Below are positions 51,565-59,126 of a DNA stretch of 64,000 nt, piece after piece. The notes beneath the pieces are model-generated. The model did no database searches. It had not been told where the DNA came from and was given only the letters and a program-made list of their open reading frames with translations. Every line of letters starts with the position of its first letter. Positions within the stretch are counted from its first letter, which is position 1. Source of the DNA: Ewingella sp963519305 (GTDB taxonomy: Bacteria > Pseudomonadota > Gammaproteobacteria > Enterobacterales > Enterobacteriaceae); NCBI GenBank assembly GCA_963519305.1, contig CAUQMS010000020.1, positions 1 to 64,000 of the forward strand, in the 5' to 3' direction. The position numbers and the translations under genes are program-made.

Positions 51565-52464
51565 GTGCCGTTACTTATCATTACCACTATTTTGTGGGCC
51601 TTTTCTTTCAGCCTGATTGGCGTCTATCTGGCCGGTCAGGTTGACAGCGTTTTCTCCGTGCTGGTGCGTCTGGGGCTGGCAGCGCTGGTCTTTCTGCCTT
51701 TTTTACGCTGGAAAGGCTATCCACTGAAAACTCTGCTGATGTATATGGCGGTGGGCGCGATGCAGTTGGGCATCATGTATCTCATTAGCTTTGAAGCCTA
51801 TCTGTACCTGTCGGTACCGGAATTCCTGCTGTTTACGGTGATGACGCCGCTGTATGTCACGCTGATTTATGACCTGATCAGCGGCCGGAAAATCCGTAAA
51901 GGCTACGCACTGAGCGCGCTGCTGGCGGTGGCAGGGGCGGCGATCATCCGCTACGACCATATCAGCGAACATTTCATTATTGGTTTACTGCTGGTTCAGG
52001 CGGCAAATCTCTGTTTTGCACTCGGGCAGGTGGGCTACAAGCGGCTGATGGAAACCCATCCGATGCCGCAGCATACGGCCTTCTCCTGGTTTTACATCGG
52101 TGCGCTGATTTGTGCCGTGGTGGCGTGGTTCCTGTGGGGGAATGCGCAAAAATTGCCCACCACGAACCTGCAATGGGGCATTTTGATTTGGCTGGGCGTG
52201 GGGGCGTCGGCGCTGGGCTATTTCATGTGGAACTACGGCGCGACGCAGGTGGATGCGGGAACGTTGGGTATTATGAACAACTTTCACGTCCCGGCCGGGC
52301 TGCTTGTTAACCTGGCTATCTGGCAACAGCAGCCGCACTGGCCGAGTTTTATTGTGGGTGCGGCAGTGATAATGGCTTCACTGTGGGTACACCGGCGTTG
52401 GGTCGCGCCGCATCGCGCACAAACGGCAGATGGTCACACGCGTGCTGCCGGGTCGAACGAATAA
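51565..52464 (+). CDS. yigM: YigM-type EamA transporter (biotin transporter BioP-like)
   Basis: A ten-helix transporter of the EamA/DMT class, 299 residues from the GTG at 51565 (MPLLIITTILWAFSFSLIG), the length of E. coli YigM. A GTG further upstream (51451) would add 38 residues without support. E. coli YigM was shown to import biotin and lies beside metR as here, so the same role is likely, though family members are also annotated as carboxylate/amino-acid transporters. Its 3' end overlaps the 3' end of metR by 116 bp on the opposite strand. Confidence 0.82.
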   Translation: MPLLIITTILWAFSFSLIGVYLAGQVDSVFSVLVRLGLAALVFLPFLRWKGYPLKTLLMYMAVGAMQLGIMYLISFEAYLYLSVPEFLLFTVMTPLYVTLIYDLISGRKIRKGYALSALLAVAGAAIIRYDHISEHFIIGLLLVQAANLCFALGQVGYKRLMETHPMPQHTAFSWFYIGALICAVVAWFLWGNAQKLPTTNLQWGILIWLGVGASALGYFMWNYGATQVDAGTLGIMNNFHVPAGLLVNLAIWQQQPHWPSFIVGAAVIMASLWVHRRWVAPHRAQTADGHTRAAGSNE

Positions 52465-53305
52465 AGGCTTCCACCACCGGTTGACGCTGCTCGCCATCGC
52501 GCACGGCGGCGTACAACCGGCTCCATAACCCGTCACCCAGCGTTTTGGTCACGACCAGACCCTGACGCTCAAAACTCTCCACCACCCAGTGCGGCAGCGC
52601 CGCAATGCCCATCCGCGCGGAGACCATCTGGATCAGCAACAGCGTGTTATCGACGTTTTTCAGCGCCGGGCTGACGCCAGCTGGTTGCAGGAAGTGCCGC
52701 CAGATATCCAGCCGCTGACGCTGAACCGGATAGATCATCAAAATTTCGCTGCTTAAATCTTCCGGCGTGATCACCGCTTTATTGGCCAGCGGATGATCCG
52801 GCGCCAGCACCAGCCGCACTTCAAAATCAAACATCGGCGAATAGTGCAGACCGCTGCGCGGCAGGATGTCGGACGTCAGTACAATGTCCAGTTCGCCCTG
52901 TTGCAGCGCGGGTTGTGGATCAAAGGTAACGCCGGATTTGAAGTCCATCAGCACCTGCGGCCAGCTGATGCGGAAGCTGTCCAGCGCCGGGGTCAGCCAC
53001 TGAATGCAGCTGTGGCACTCAATAGCGATGCGCAGTGATGCCTGATGTGGCTCATTGCAGGCCTGCAACGCCTGCTGTATTTGCGGCAATACCTGCTCCG
53101 CCAGATTCAGCATGATCTCACCCTGCGGCGTAAAGCGCAGCGGCTGGCTTTTACGCACGAACAGCCGGAAACCCAGACGTTGCTCAAGGTCACTGAATTG
53201 GTGCGACAGGGCGGATTGCGTCTGGTGCAGCTGCGAAGCGGCGGCGGCCAGCGATCCGGTATTGCGAAGTGCCTGCAGCGTCCTAAGGTGTTTCAGTTCG
53301 ATCAT
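52349..53305 (-). CDS. metR: LysR-type regulator MetR
   Basis: A 318-residue LysR regulator of methionine genes with homocysteine as co-effector. The N-terminal winged helix-turn-helix (about 1-60; LAAAASQLHQTQSALSHQFS) and the effector-binding domain follow the family pattern, and the C-terminus RQHACDHLPFVRDAARP is characteristic. It is divergent from metE, which it activates. The 116-bp convergent overlap with yigM covers its last 38 codons. Confidence 0.96.
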   Translation of the reverse strand: MIELKHLRTLQALRNTGSLAAAASQLHQTQSALSHQFSDLEQRLGFRLFVRKSQPLRFTPQGEIMLNLAEQVLPQIQQALQACNEPHQASLRIAIECHSCIQWLTPALDSFRISWPQVLMDFKSGVTFDPQPALQQGELDIVLTSDILPRSGLHYSPMFDFEVRLVLAPDHPLANKAVITPEDLSSEILMIYPVQRQRLDIWRHFLQPAGVSPALKNVDNTLLLIQMVSARMGIAALPHWVVESFERQGLVVTKTLGDGLWSRLYAAVRDGEQRQPVVEAFIRSTRQHACDHLPFVRDAARPNAGVPTVKPLSLPHPQ

Positions 53306-53408
53306 GAGAGTCCTTCACTGTGTCATGAATAATTTGCGCTTGTGGAATATACAGTACCTGCGGATTATGGATGTGTAAACATCTGGACGGCTAAACAGGA
53401 ATTTAAAG
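53305..53408. promoter_or_regulatory. metR/metE intergenic control region
   Basis: A MetR-like box TGAGAGTCCTTCA (53305-53317) fits TGAA-N5-TTCA with one mismatch and overlaps the metR start codon. Three tandem 8-bp met boxes for the MetJ repressor are seen at 53369-53376, 53377-53384 (AAACATCT) and 53385-53392 (GGACGGCT), matching AGACGTCT at 5, 6 and 6 positions. They lie just before the metE ribosome-binding site. The region is only 103 bp for two divergent genes. Confidence 0.7.
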
Positions 53409-55685
53409 ATGACCATACTGAATCATACCCTCGGTTTCCCACGTGTCGGTCTGCGTCGTGAACTGAAGAAAGCACAAGAAAGCTACTGGGCGGGTAACTC
53501 TTCGCAGGAAGAGTTACTGGCAACGGGCCGCGAACTGCGTGCCCGTCACTGGAAACAACAGGAAGAAGCGGGCGTGGATCTGGTGCCGGTTGGCGATTTC
53601 GCCTGGTATGATCATGTACTGACTACCAGCCTGCTGCTCGGTAACGTGCCGGCCCGACATCAAAATGCTGACGGTTCAGTCGATCTCGATACCCTGTTCC
53701 GTCTGGGACGCGGCCGTGCGCCAACCGGTAAACCGGCGGCAGCAGCTGAAATGACCAAATGGTTCAACACCAACTATCACTACATGGTGCCGGAATTTGT
53801 GAAAGGTCAGCAGTTCAAACTGACCTGGACCCAGTTGCTGGATGAAGTGGACGAAGCACTGGCGCTCGGGCACAAAATCAAACCTGTCCTGCTTGGCCCG
53901 CTGACGTATCTGTGGCTCGGCAAAGTGAAAGGCGAGCAGTTTGACCGTCTGACGCTGATTAACGACATCCTGCCGGTTTACCAGCAGGTGCTGGCCGAAC
54001 TGGCAAAACGTGGCATCGAATGGGTACAGATCGACGAGCCTGCGCTGGTGCTGGAATTACCGCAAGCGTGGCTGGATGCCTACAAGCCGGCTTACGAGCA
54101 GCTGCAGGGTAAAACCAAATTGCTGCTGACCACTTATTTCGACAGCGTGGGCCATAACCTCGACACTATCCGCCAGCTGCCGGTACATGGCCTGCACATT
54201 GATGCGGTCGCCGGTTGTGATGACCTGCAAACCGTGATCAACGCACTGCCAAAAGCGTGGCTGATTTCACTGGGCGTGATCAACGGGCGTAACGTATGGC
54301 GTGCGGATCTGAGCAGTTGGTTCGACCGTCTGAAGCCGCTGGTGGAAGGGCGCAACCTGTGGATCGGCAGCTCCTGTTCGCTGCTGCACAGTCCAATCGA
54401 TTTGAGCGTTGAAACCCGTCTGGATGACGAAGTGAAAAGCTGGTTCGCGTTTGCCCTGCAAAAATGCGCCGAGCTGTCGCTGTTGACGTCTGCGCTGAAT
54501 AACCCGACGGCTGAAGCACAACAAAAGTTGGCCGAATACAGCGAGCCAATCCGCGCCCGCCGTAAATCATCCCGCGTAAACAACGCTGCCGTGACCAAAC
54601 GTGTTGCCGCGATCACTGCCGCCGATATCGAGCGTTCGAACGTTTATACCCAGCGTGCTGTGGCGCAGCGTGCCCGTTTCAATCTGCCGGCATGGCCGAC
54701 GACGACGATCGGTTCATTCCCGCAAACTACCGAAATCCGCGGCCTGCGTCTGGACTTCAAACAGGGCCGTCTGGACAACACCAAATACCGTACCGGTATC
54801 AGCGAGCACATCAAGCAAGCCATTAAAGAACAGGAGCGTCTGGATATCGACGTACTGGTTCACGGTGAAGCAGAACGTAATGACATGGTTGAGTACTTCG
54901 GCGAACATCTTGACGGTTTTGTGTTCACGCAAAACGGTTGGGTGCAGAGCTACGGTTCTCGCTGCGTCAAACCACCGGTGATCATTGGCGACGTAAGCCG
55001 TCCTGAAGCCATTACCGTGGAGTGGGCGAAGTATGCTCAGTCGCTGACCGAAAAACCGGTTAAGGGCATGCTTACTGGCCCGATCACTATCCTTTGCTGG
55101 TCCTTCCCGCGTGAAGACGTCAGCCGCGAAACCATTGCCAAGCAAATCGGTCTGGCGCTGCGTGATGAAGTGCAAGATCTGGAAAAAGCCGGTATCGGCA
55201 TCATCCAGATTGACGAACCTGCCCTGCGCGAAGGCCTGCCGCTGCGCCAGTCCGAGTGGAATGCATACCTGCGCTGGGCCGTAGATGCGTTCAAACTGAA
55301 TGCCGCGATTGCCAAAGATGATACGCAGATCCACACCCACATGTGTTATTGCGAATTCAATGACATCATGGACTCCATTGCCGCGCTGGATGCTGACGTG
55401 ATCACTATCGAAACCTCGCGTTCAGATATGGACCTGATCGAAACCTTCAAAGAATTCGATTACCCGAATGAAATCGGACCCGGCGTTTACGATATTCATT
55501 CACCTAACGTGCCAAGCGTTGAGTGGATTGAGAACCTGTTGCGTAAAGCCGCTGACAGTATTCCGGCAGAGCGTCTGTGGGTTAATCCGGACTGCGGCCT
55601 GAAAACCCGTGGCTGGCCGGAGACCCGCGAGTCGCTGGAAAACATGGTGAAAGCCGCAAAACGCCTGCGCGCTGAAAAAATCTAA
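53409..55685 (+). CDS. metE: Cobalamin-independent methionine synthase
   Basis: A 758-residue zinc enzyme that moves a methyl group from 5-methyltetrahydropteroyltriglutamate to homocysteine. Two similar barrels form the N- and C-terminal halves. The zinc ligands of the C-terminal barrel are visible: HMCYCEF (His and Cys), a Glu, and the Cys in VNPDCGLKTRGW. Length is close to E. coli (753). Regulation by MetR and MetJ is indicated upstream. Confidence 0.98.
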   Translation: MTILNHTLGFPRVGLRRELKKAQESYWAGNSSQEELLATGRELRARHWKQQEEAGVDLVPVGDFAWYDHVLTTSLLLGNVPARHQNADGSVDLDTLFRLGRGRAPTGKPAAAAEMTKWFNTNYHYMVPEFVKGQQFKLTWTQLLDEVDEALALGHKIKPVLLGPLTYLWLGKVKGEQFDRLTLINDILPVYQQVLAELAKRGIEWVQIDEPALVLELPQAWLDAYKPAYEQLQGKTKLLLTTYFDSVGHNLDTIRQLPVHGLHIDAVAGCDDLQTVINALPKAWLISLGVINGRNVWRADLSSWFDRLKPLVEGRNLWIGSSCSLLHSPIDLSVETRLDDEVKSWFAFALQKCAELSLLTSALNNPTAEAQQKLAEYSEPIRARRKSSRVNNAAVTKRVAAITAADIERSNVYTQRAVAQRARFNLPAWPTTTIGSFPQTTEIRGLRLDFKQGRLDNTKYRTGISEHIKQAIKEQERLDIDVLVHGEAERNDMVEYFGEHLDGFVFTQNGWVQSYGSRCVKPPVIIGDVSRPEAITVEWAKYAQSLTEKPVKGMLTGPITILCWSFPREDVSRETIAKQIGLALRDEVQDLEKAGIGIIQIDEPALREGLPLRQSEWNAYLRWAVDAFKLNAAIAKDDTQIHTHMCYCEFNDIMDSIAALDADVITIETSRSDMDLIETFKEFDYPNEIGPGVYDIHSPNVPSVEWIENLLRKAADSIPAERLWVNPDCGLKTRGWPETRESLENMVKAAKRLRAEKI

Positions 55686-55719
55686 CGTTGATTGTGGGTT
55701 GTGATGCAGTAACCCTAAG

Positions 55720-55741
55720 GGCACCCCGGTGCCTTTTTTTA
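55720..55741 (+). terminator. Terminator of metE
   Basis: GGCACC-CC-GGTGCC followed by eight T, 35 nt after the metE stop. Confidence 0.92.
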
Positions 55742-55749
55742 TTAGGTGA

Positions 55750-56199
55750 TCAGGGTTCAAGAAAGAGCGCCCGCTCAGCCCTTCTGCGGCGGGCTAATCC
55801 GGGGACTATCACACCTCCGGCTCTGTCCCAGCGTAAAAACTCCTCCGCAGCGGGATGATACCGTTTCTGATTGAGCAGATGACGCAGGGTGGAATGTTTC
55901 AGGCTACCGATACCCAGGTTGAGGGTGAACGACACCAGTGCATCAAACTGATTTTGTGTCAGGGGGACGGTGATAAAGATCCGCACGCCTCTTTCACTGA
56001 TACCGAGATCGTGTTGCAGCAGATACTGCGCTTTAGCCAGAGTAATCGCGCCCTCAAACGTTTCATCGGGCAGGATAAGATGGCCATAGCCGATGGTCGG
56101 CCTTTGGGCTGAATCCAGATAACGCTTCAGGCGCAGCGATTCGAAATTCTCAATCAGTTCCAGTCCTTTGGCACCTGTCGATAAAAGGGGATGACACAT
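55750..56199 (-). CDS. T4-type lysozyme (GH24), lone endolysin-like gene
   Basis: A 149-residue glycoside hydrolase family 24 protein that should cleave peptidoglycan. The catalytic triad has the T4 spacing E-x8-D-x5-T: Glu20, Asp29, Thr35 in the segment ending TIGYGH. The C-terminal half has the usual LVSFTLNLGIGSL and the end FLRWDRAGG...GLARRRRAER. There is no signal peptide or signal-anchor helix, so a holin or other route would be needed to reach the wall. The start at 56199 has a GAGG ribosome-binding site; a longer frame to 56256 adds 19 residues. No phage genes are nearby. Confidence 0.9.
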   Translation of the reverse strand: MCHPLLSTGAKGLELIENFESLRLKRYLDSAQRPTIGYGHLILPDETFEGAITLAKAQYLLQHDLGISERGVRIFITVPLTQNQFDALVSFTLNLGIGSLKHSTLRHLLNQKRYHPAAEEFLRWDRAGGVIVPGLARRRRAERALFLEP

Positions 56200-56500
56200 C
56201 TTTGGCACCTCGGTTGCGTCAGGTTCGGTATGACCCGTCTGATGAAAATGTCTCATTCGGCTTCGTTTTTACAGGGGGAACCCTTCCGTCTGGCGGATAA
56301 AAGGGGGATCGAGGGCTTACGGTCATGCGCGAAAGTCTGCCTCATTCGTATTTTGTAACGAGTTTCTCATTCCTTCCTGATGGGCCTGTACGGCGGCCTG
56401 CGCGGCTCTGCGGGGGGATTTCCCGGTCAATTATGCCTGTCTCTGATTTTTTACCACTAGGCTTAAAACAGGCTTCATTGACGCAATCAAAGGAGAAAAT
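56200..56500. other. Intergenic region between the lysozyme and dehydrogenase genes
   Basis: About 300 bp without a supported gene. A good ribosome-binding site AAAGGAG precedes 56501, and a possible -35 TTGACG lies at 56478-56483, rather close to the start codon. A GC-rich segment lies at 56385-56420. No repeat or operator was recognised. Confidence 0.5.
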
Positions 56501-57265
56501 ATGAATCGATTCACAGATAAGGTCGTCGTTGTGACAGGAGCAGGCTCAGGCATGGGGGCTGCAACGGCCAGGCGTTTCGCAAAAGAGGGCGCGATTGTGG
56601 TGCTGGTCGGGCGGACTAAAGAGAAACTGGAAAAAGTCGCTCATTCCCTTGAAAGCACGCAGTATTATATTCATCTGGCGGATGTCTCGAAAGCGCAGGA
56701 CGTTGAGCGTATGGCGGCGGTGATCAATGACAAGTTTGGCCGCGTGGATGTGCTGGTGAACGGTGCCGGGATTGCGGTGCAGGGCAAAGTCACCGAAGCG
56801 AGTCTTGAGGACTGGCATAAAGTGATCGAGATCGATCTTAGCGGCGTATTCTATTGCACGCGTTTCTTTATGCCCGCGCTGATTGAGAGTAAAGGCAATA
56901 TTGTGAATATTTCATCGGTGTCCGGAATGGGCGGTGACTGGGGGATGAGTTTCTATAATGCCGCGAAAGGTGGTGTCAGTAACTTCACCCGTTCAATTGC
57001 TATGGATCACGGCAAAGACGGCGTGCGGGTTAACGCAGTTTGCCCATCGCTGACGTTCACCGAGATGGCCGCCGATATTAAGAAAAATCAGCCACTGCTG
57101 GATAAATTCGCCGAAAGGATCCCAATGGGGCGTGGCGCCGAACCGGAGGAGATCGCTGATGTGATTGCATTTCTCGCCAGCCACGATGCGCGCTTTGTGA
57201 CCGGGGTGAATTTGCCGGTCGACGGTGGATTAATGGCTTCGAATGGCCAGCCGCAGCAAGCCTGA
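56501..57265 (+). CDS. Short-chain dehydrogenase/reductase, substrate unknown
   Basis: A 254-residue classical SDR. The cofactor motif is TGAGSGMG (12-19), the structural motif NGAG (87-90, a variant of NNAG), and the catalytic Ser139, Tyr152 and Lys156 (YNAAK). It has an Arg at the end of the second strand (GRTK), which favours NADP(H). C-terminal VTGVNLPVDGGLMASNG is the usual end. The substrate cannot be told from sequence. It stands alone with its own ribosome-binding site AAAGGAG, upstream of a regulator gene. Confidence 0.9.
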   Translation: MNRFTDKVVVVTGAGSGMGAATARRFAKEGAIVVLVGRTKEKLEKVAHSLESTQYYIHLADVSKAQDVERMAAVINDKFGRVDVLVNGAGIAVQGKVTEASLEDWHKVIEIDLSGVFYCTRFFMPALIESKGNIVNISSVSGMGGDWGMSFYNAAKGGVSNFTRSIAMDHGKDGVRVNAVCPSLTFTEMAADIKKNQPLLDKFAERIPMGRGAEPEEIADVIAFLASHDARFVTGVNLPVDGGLMASNGQPQQA

Positions 57266-57306
57266 TTAGCTTTGTCACTATCGACCTTCCTGAAATAAGC
57301 CTTCCA

Positions 57307-57331
57307 CTGCCCGCATTGCTTGTGCGGGCAG
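57307..57331. other. Stem-loop between the SDR gene and yijO
   Basis: CTGCCCGCA and TGCGGGCAG form a 9-bp stem around TTGCTTG, 42 nt past the SDR stop. There is no T run on the plus strand, so termination would need help from Rho. Confidence 0.6.
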
Positions 57332-57439
57332 CAATCCTGCCCTGATTTGTCGATCTTTCTCGCATTCCCGGCCAGCAGAATAAAGATTGGGGCCGAACTT
57401 TGGTTATGATGAACCGGTCATTTCTAAAGGTAGCCCGTA

Positions 57440-58297
57440 ATGAAAACCCCTCTGCATACCGCACTGACGCCGTTGCTGGAAAACCCGAAAGGCATCGGAC
57501 GGGTAAATTTCGCCGGTAATCAGCATCCTGCGCCACCGCTGGCTTATGACGTGAATTTCCCACGGCTGGAACTGGTGTTGTCCGGTCAGCAGGAGATGGA
57601 GTGGGGGGATCCGCAGGGACATCAGCAGGTACAGATCATGTCCGCCGGTGATATTTTGTTCGTGCCCCCTCATGGGTGGAATAACCCGCGCTGGAGTTTA
57701 CCGGTAACGACCCTGAGTATTCTGTTTGGTAAACAGCAGTTGGGTTTCAGCCTGTTACACTGGACCGGTGAGGTTTTTCTGGCGGGAGAGAAAGGCAACG
57801 TGGCCCGACGCGGGCCGAGGGTGGGGGCATTCCTGCTACAGGCATTAAATGAACTGGCGTGGCACCCGCAGGATCAGCTTACCGCGCACTTTCTGGTGAA
57901 AGGACTATTGAGCCACGTGTTGGATCTGTTTGGGGCTTCTGCAATAACCCCTTCCCGCAGCCAGACGTTATTCACTGTGATCCGTGAATATCTGGAAGAG
58001 CATTACCATAAGCCGCTGACCCGCGAATCCGTTGCCAGTGTGTTTTATATCTCACCGAACTACCTGTCCCATCTGTTCCAGAAATCAGGCGGTATCGGTT
58101 TTAACGAGTACCTCAACCAAGTGCGGCTGGAGCAGGCTAAAAACTTGCTACAACGTTATGACATGAAGGTAAAAGAAGTGGCGCACGCCAGCGGCTTTCC
58201 GGACAGCAATTATTTCTGCAGACAGTTTCGTAAAAGTACAGAACGGTCGCCTTCGGAATACCGCAGCCAGTATCGCAGTCAACTGACCGGCAGCTGA
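57440..58297 (+). CDS. yijO: AraC-family regulator YijO
   Basis: A 285-residue AraC/XylS regulator. The N-terminal cupin-like sensing half (about 1-150) contains AGDILFVPPHGWNNP. The C-terminal half (about 180-280) carries two helix-turn-helix motifs, with SVFYISPNYLSHLFQK and VAHASGFPDSNYFCRQFRK. It matches E. coli YijO, which also lies next to frwD, so it may control the frw genes. Its 3' end converges with frwD (17-nt gap). Confidence 0.9.
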   Translation: MKTPLHTALTPLLENPKGIGRVNFAGNQHPAPPLAYDVNFPRLELVLSGQQEMEWGDPQGHQQVQIMSAGDILFVPPHGWNNPRWSLPVTTLSILFGKQQLGFSLLHWTGEVFLAGEKGNVARRGPRVGAFLLQALNELAWHPQDQLTAHFLVKGLLSHVLDLFGASAITPSRSQTLFTVIREYLEEHYHKPLTRESVASVFYISPNYLSHLFQKSGGIGFNEYLNQVRLEQAKNLLQRYDMKVKEVAHASGFPDSNYFCRQFRKSTERSPSEYRSQYRSQLTGS

Positions 58298-58314
58298 GAA
58301 CCGCGCGCGTGCGG

Positions 58315-58659
58315 CTATTCCAGCCGGATCAGAGTTTGCTGTGGTGAGCGTGCGACTTTGCGCACAGCGCCGATCACCCGCTCGCTGTCGCTTAAAAAAC
58401 CACGAATGCTGACTTGTACCCCACGCTGGTGGGTAAAACGTTCACTCTCTTCCAGCATGATATCGGCAATCAACAGTACGACATCAGCCTGAGCAATATC
58501 TTCCACGGTGAGACGGTTCTCAACACCGAGGGCGCCCTGTGTTTCTACTTTGACCGGCCATTTTTCCTGCGCGCAAAGTTTCTCCAACCTTTCAGCGGCC
58601 ATATACGTATGGGCTACGCCGCTGATACAGGCCGTTACCGCCACCAGTTTTAAAGGCAT
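58315..58659 (-). CDS. frwD: Fructose-like PTS EIIB component FrwD
   Basis: A 114-residue EIIB-like protein. The phosphocysteine is Cys11 in TACISGVAHTYMAAERL; the usual motif in fructose EIIB is ACPTGIAHTYMAA. E. coli FrwD has the same altered form and length (113). It would take phosphate from an EIIA and pass it to a sugar at an EIIC, yet no frwB or frwC permease gene lies in this window. It points away from ptsA. Confidence 0.9.
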   Translation of the reverse strand: MPLKLVAVTACISGVAHTYMAAERLEKLCAQEKWPVKVETQGALGVENRLTVEDIAQADVVLLIADIMLEESERFTHQRGVQVSIRGFLSDSERVIGAVRKVARSPQQTLIRLE

Positions 58660-59126
58660 ATTCCCACTCTCCCTGCAGTTGCTTGTGTATGGGTTATATT
58701 CACTCAGCCACCTATGTGCACATCATAGCCTGCGCTGATGGCGACTGTCCGGAAACGTGCAATATCTGCGGCGTCCGGCACAGGAACGTGCCGCAACAGG
58801 GTATATTTAGCCTCACCGTACTGAGGGGTTATTGGCCTATACGATAGGCCAGGATGGTGGGGCCTGACAGGGGACGAATTTGCGTTTTGCTGGATTTTTG
58901 TAATCTAAAAACAAAAATGCGAGCAGGTTCGAATAATCGATGTATCTCATCCCGTTGAGTTAACTCTATACCTGTGAGATGCCTCGCAAAAAATCATCCA
59001 GAGTACATTTGTCCAGTATTTGGCTTTTTTGTCTCATATTCATTGCATCTTTCTGTCTGCAAGCTAAAGCAACCGGAATGGCTCGCTGTCATTTGAATGA
59101 GAGCGTAATTGGATGAGGATGTACAA
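58660..59126. promoter_or_regulatory. Long divergent region between frwD and ptsA with three hairpins
   Basis: A 467-bp gene-free region. Three short palindromes occur in a row: CGGCAC/GTGCCG (58776-58793), CCTCA/TGAGG (58811-58826) and GGCCTAT/ATAGGCC (58834-58850). Closer to ptsA, the sequence around 58945-58985 has inverted TCTCA/TGAGA motifs. These could be regulator sites or remains of removed genes. No open frame looks coding. Confidence 0.5.

Noticed and set aside
55750..58297. Region after metE as a prophage remnant
   Set aside because: Only one phage-like gene is present; the neighbours (SDR, YijO) are ordinary chromosomal genes and no attachment site or integrase was found.
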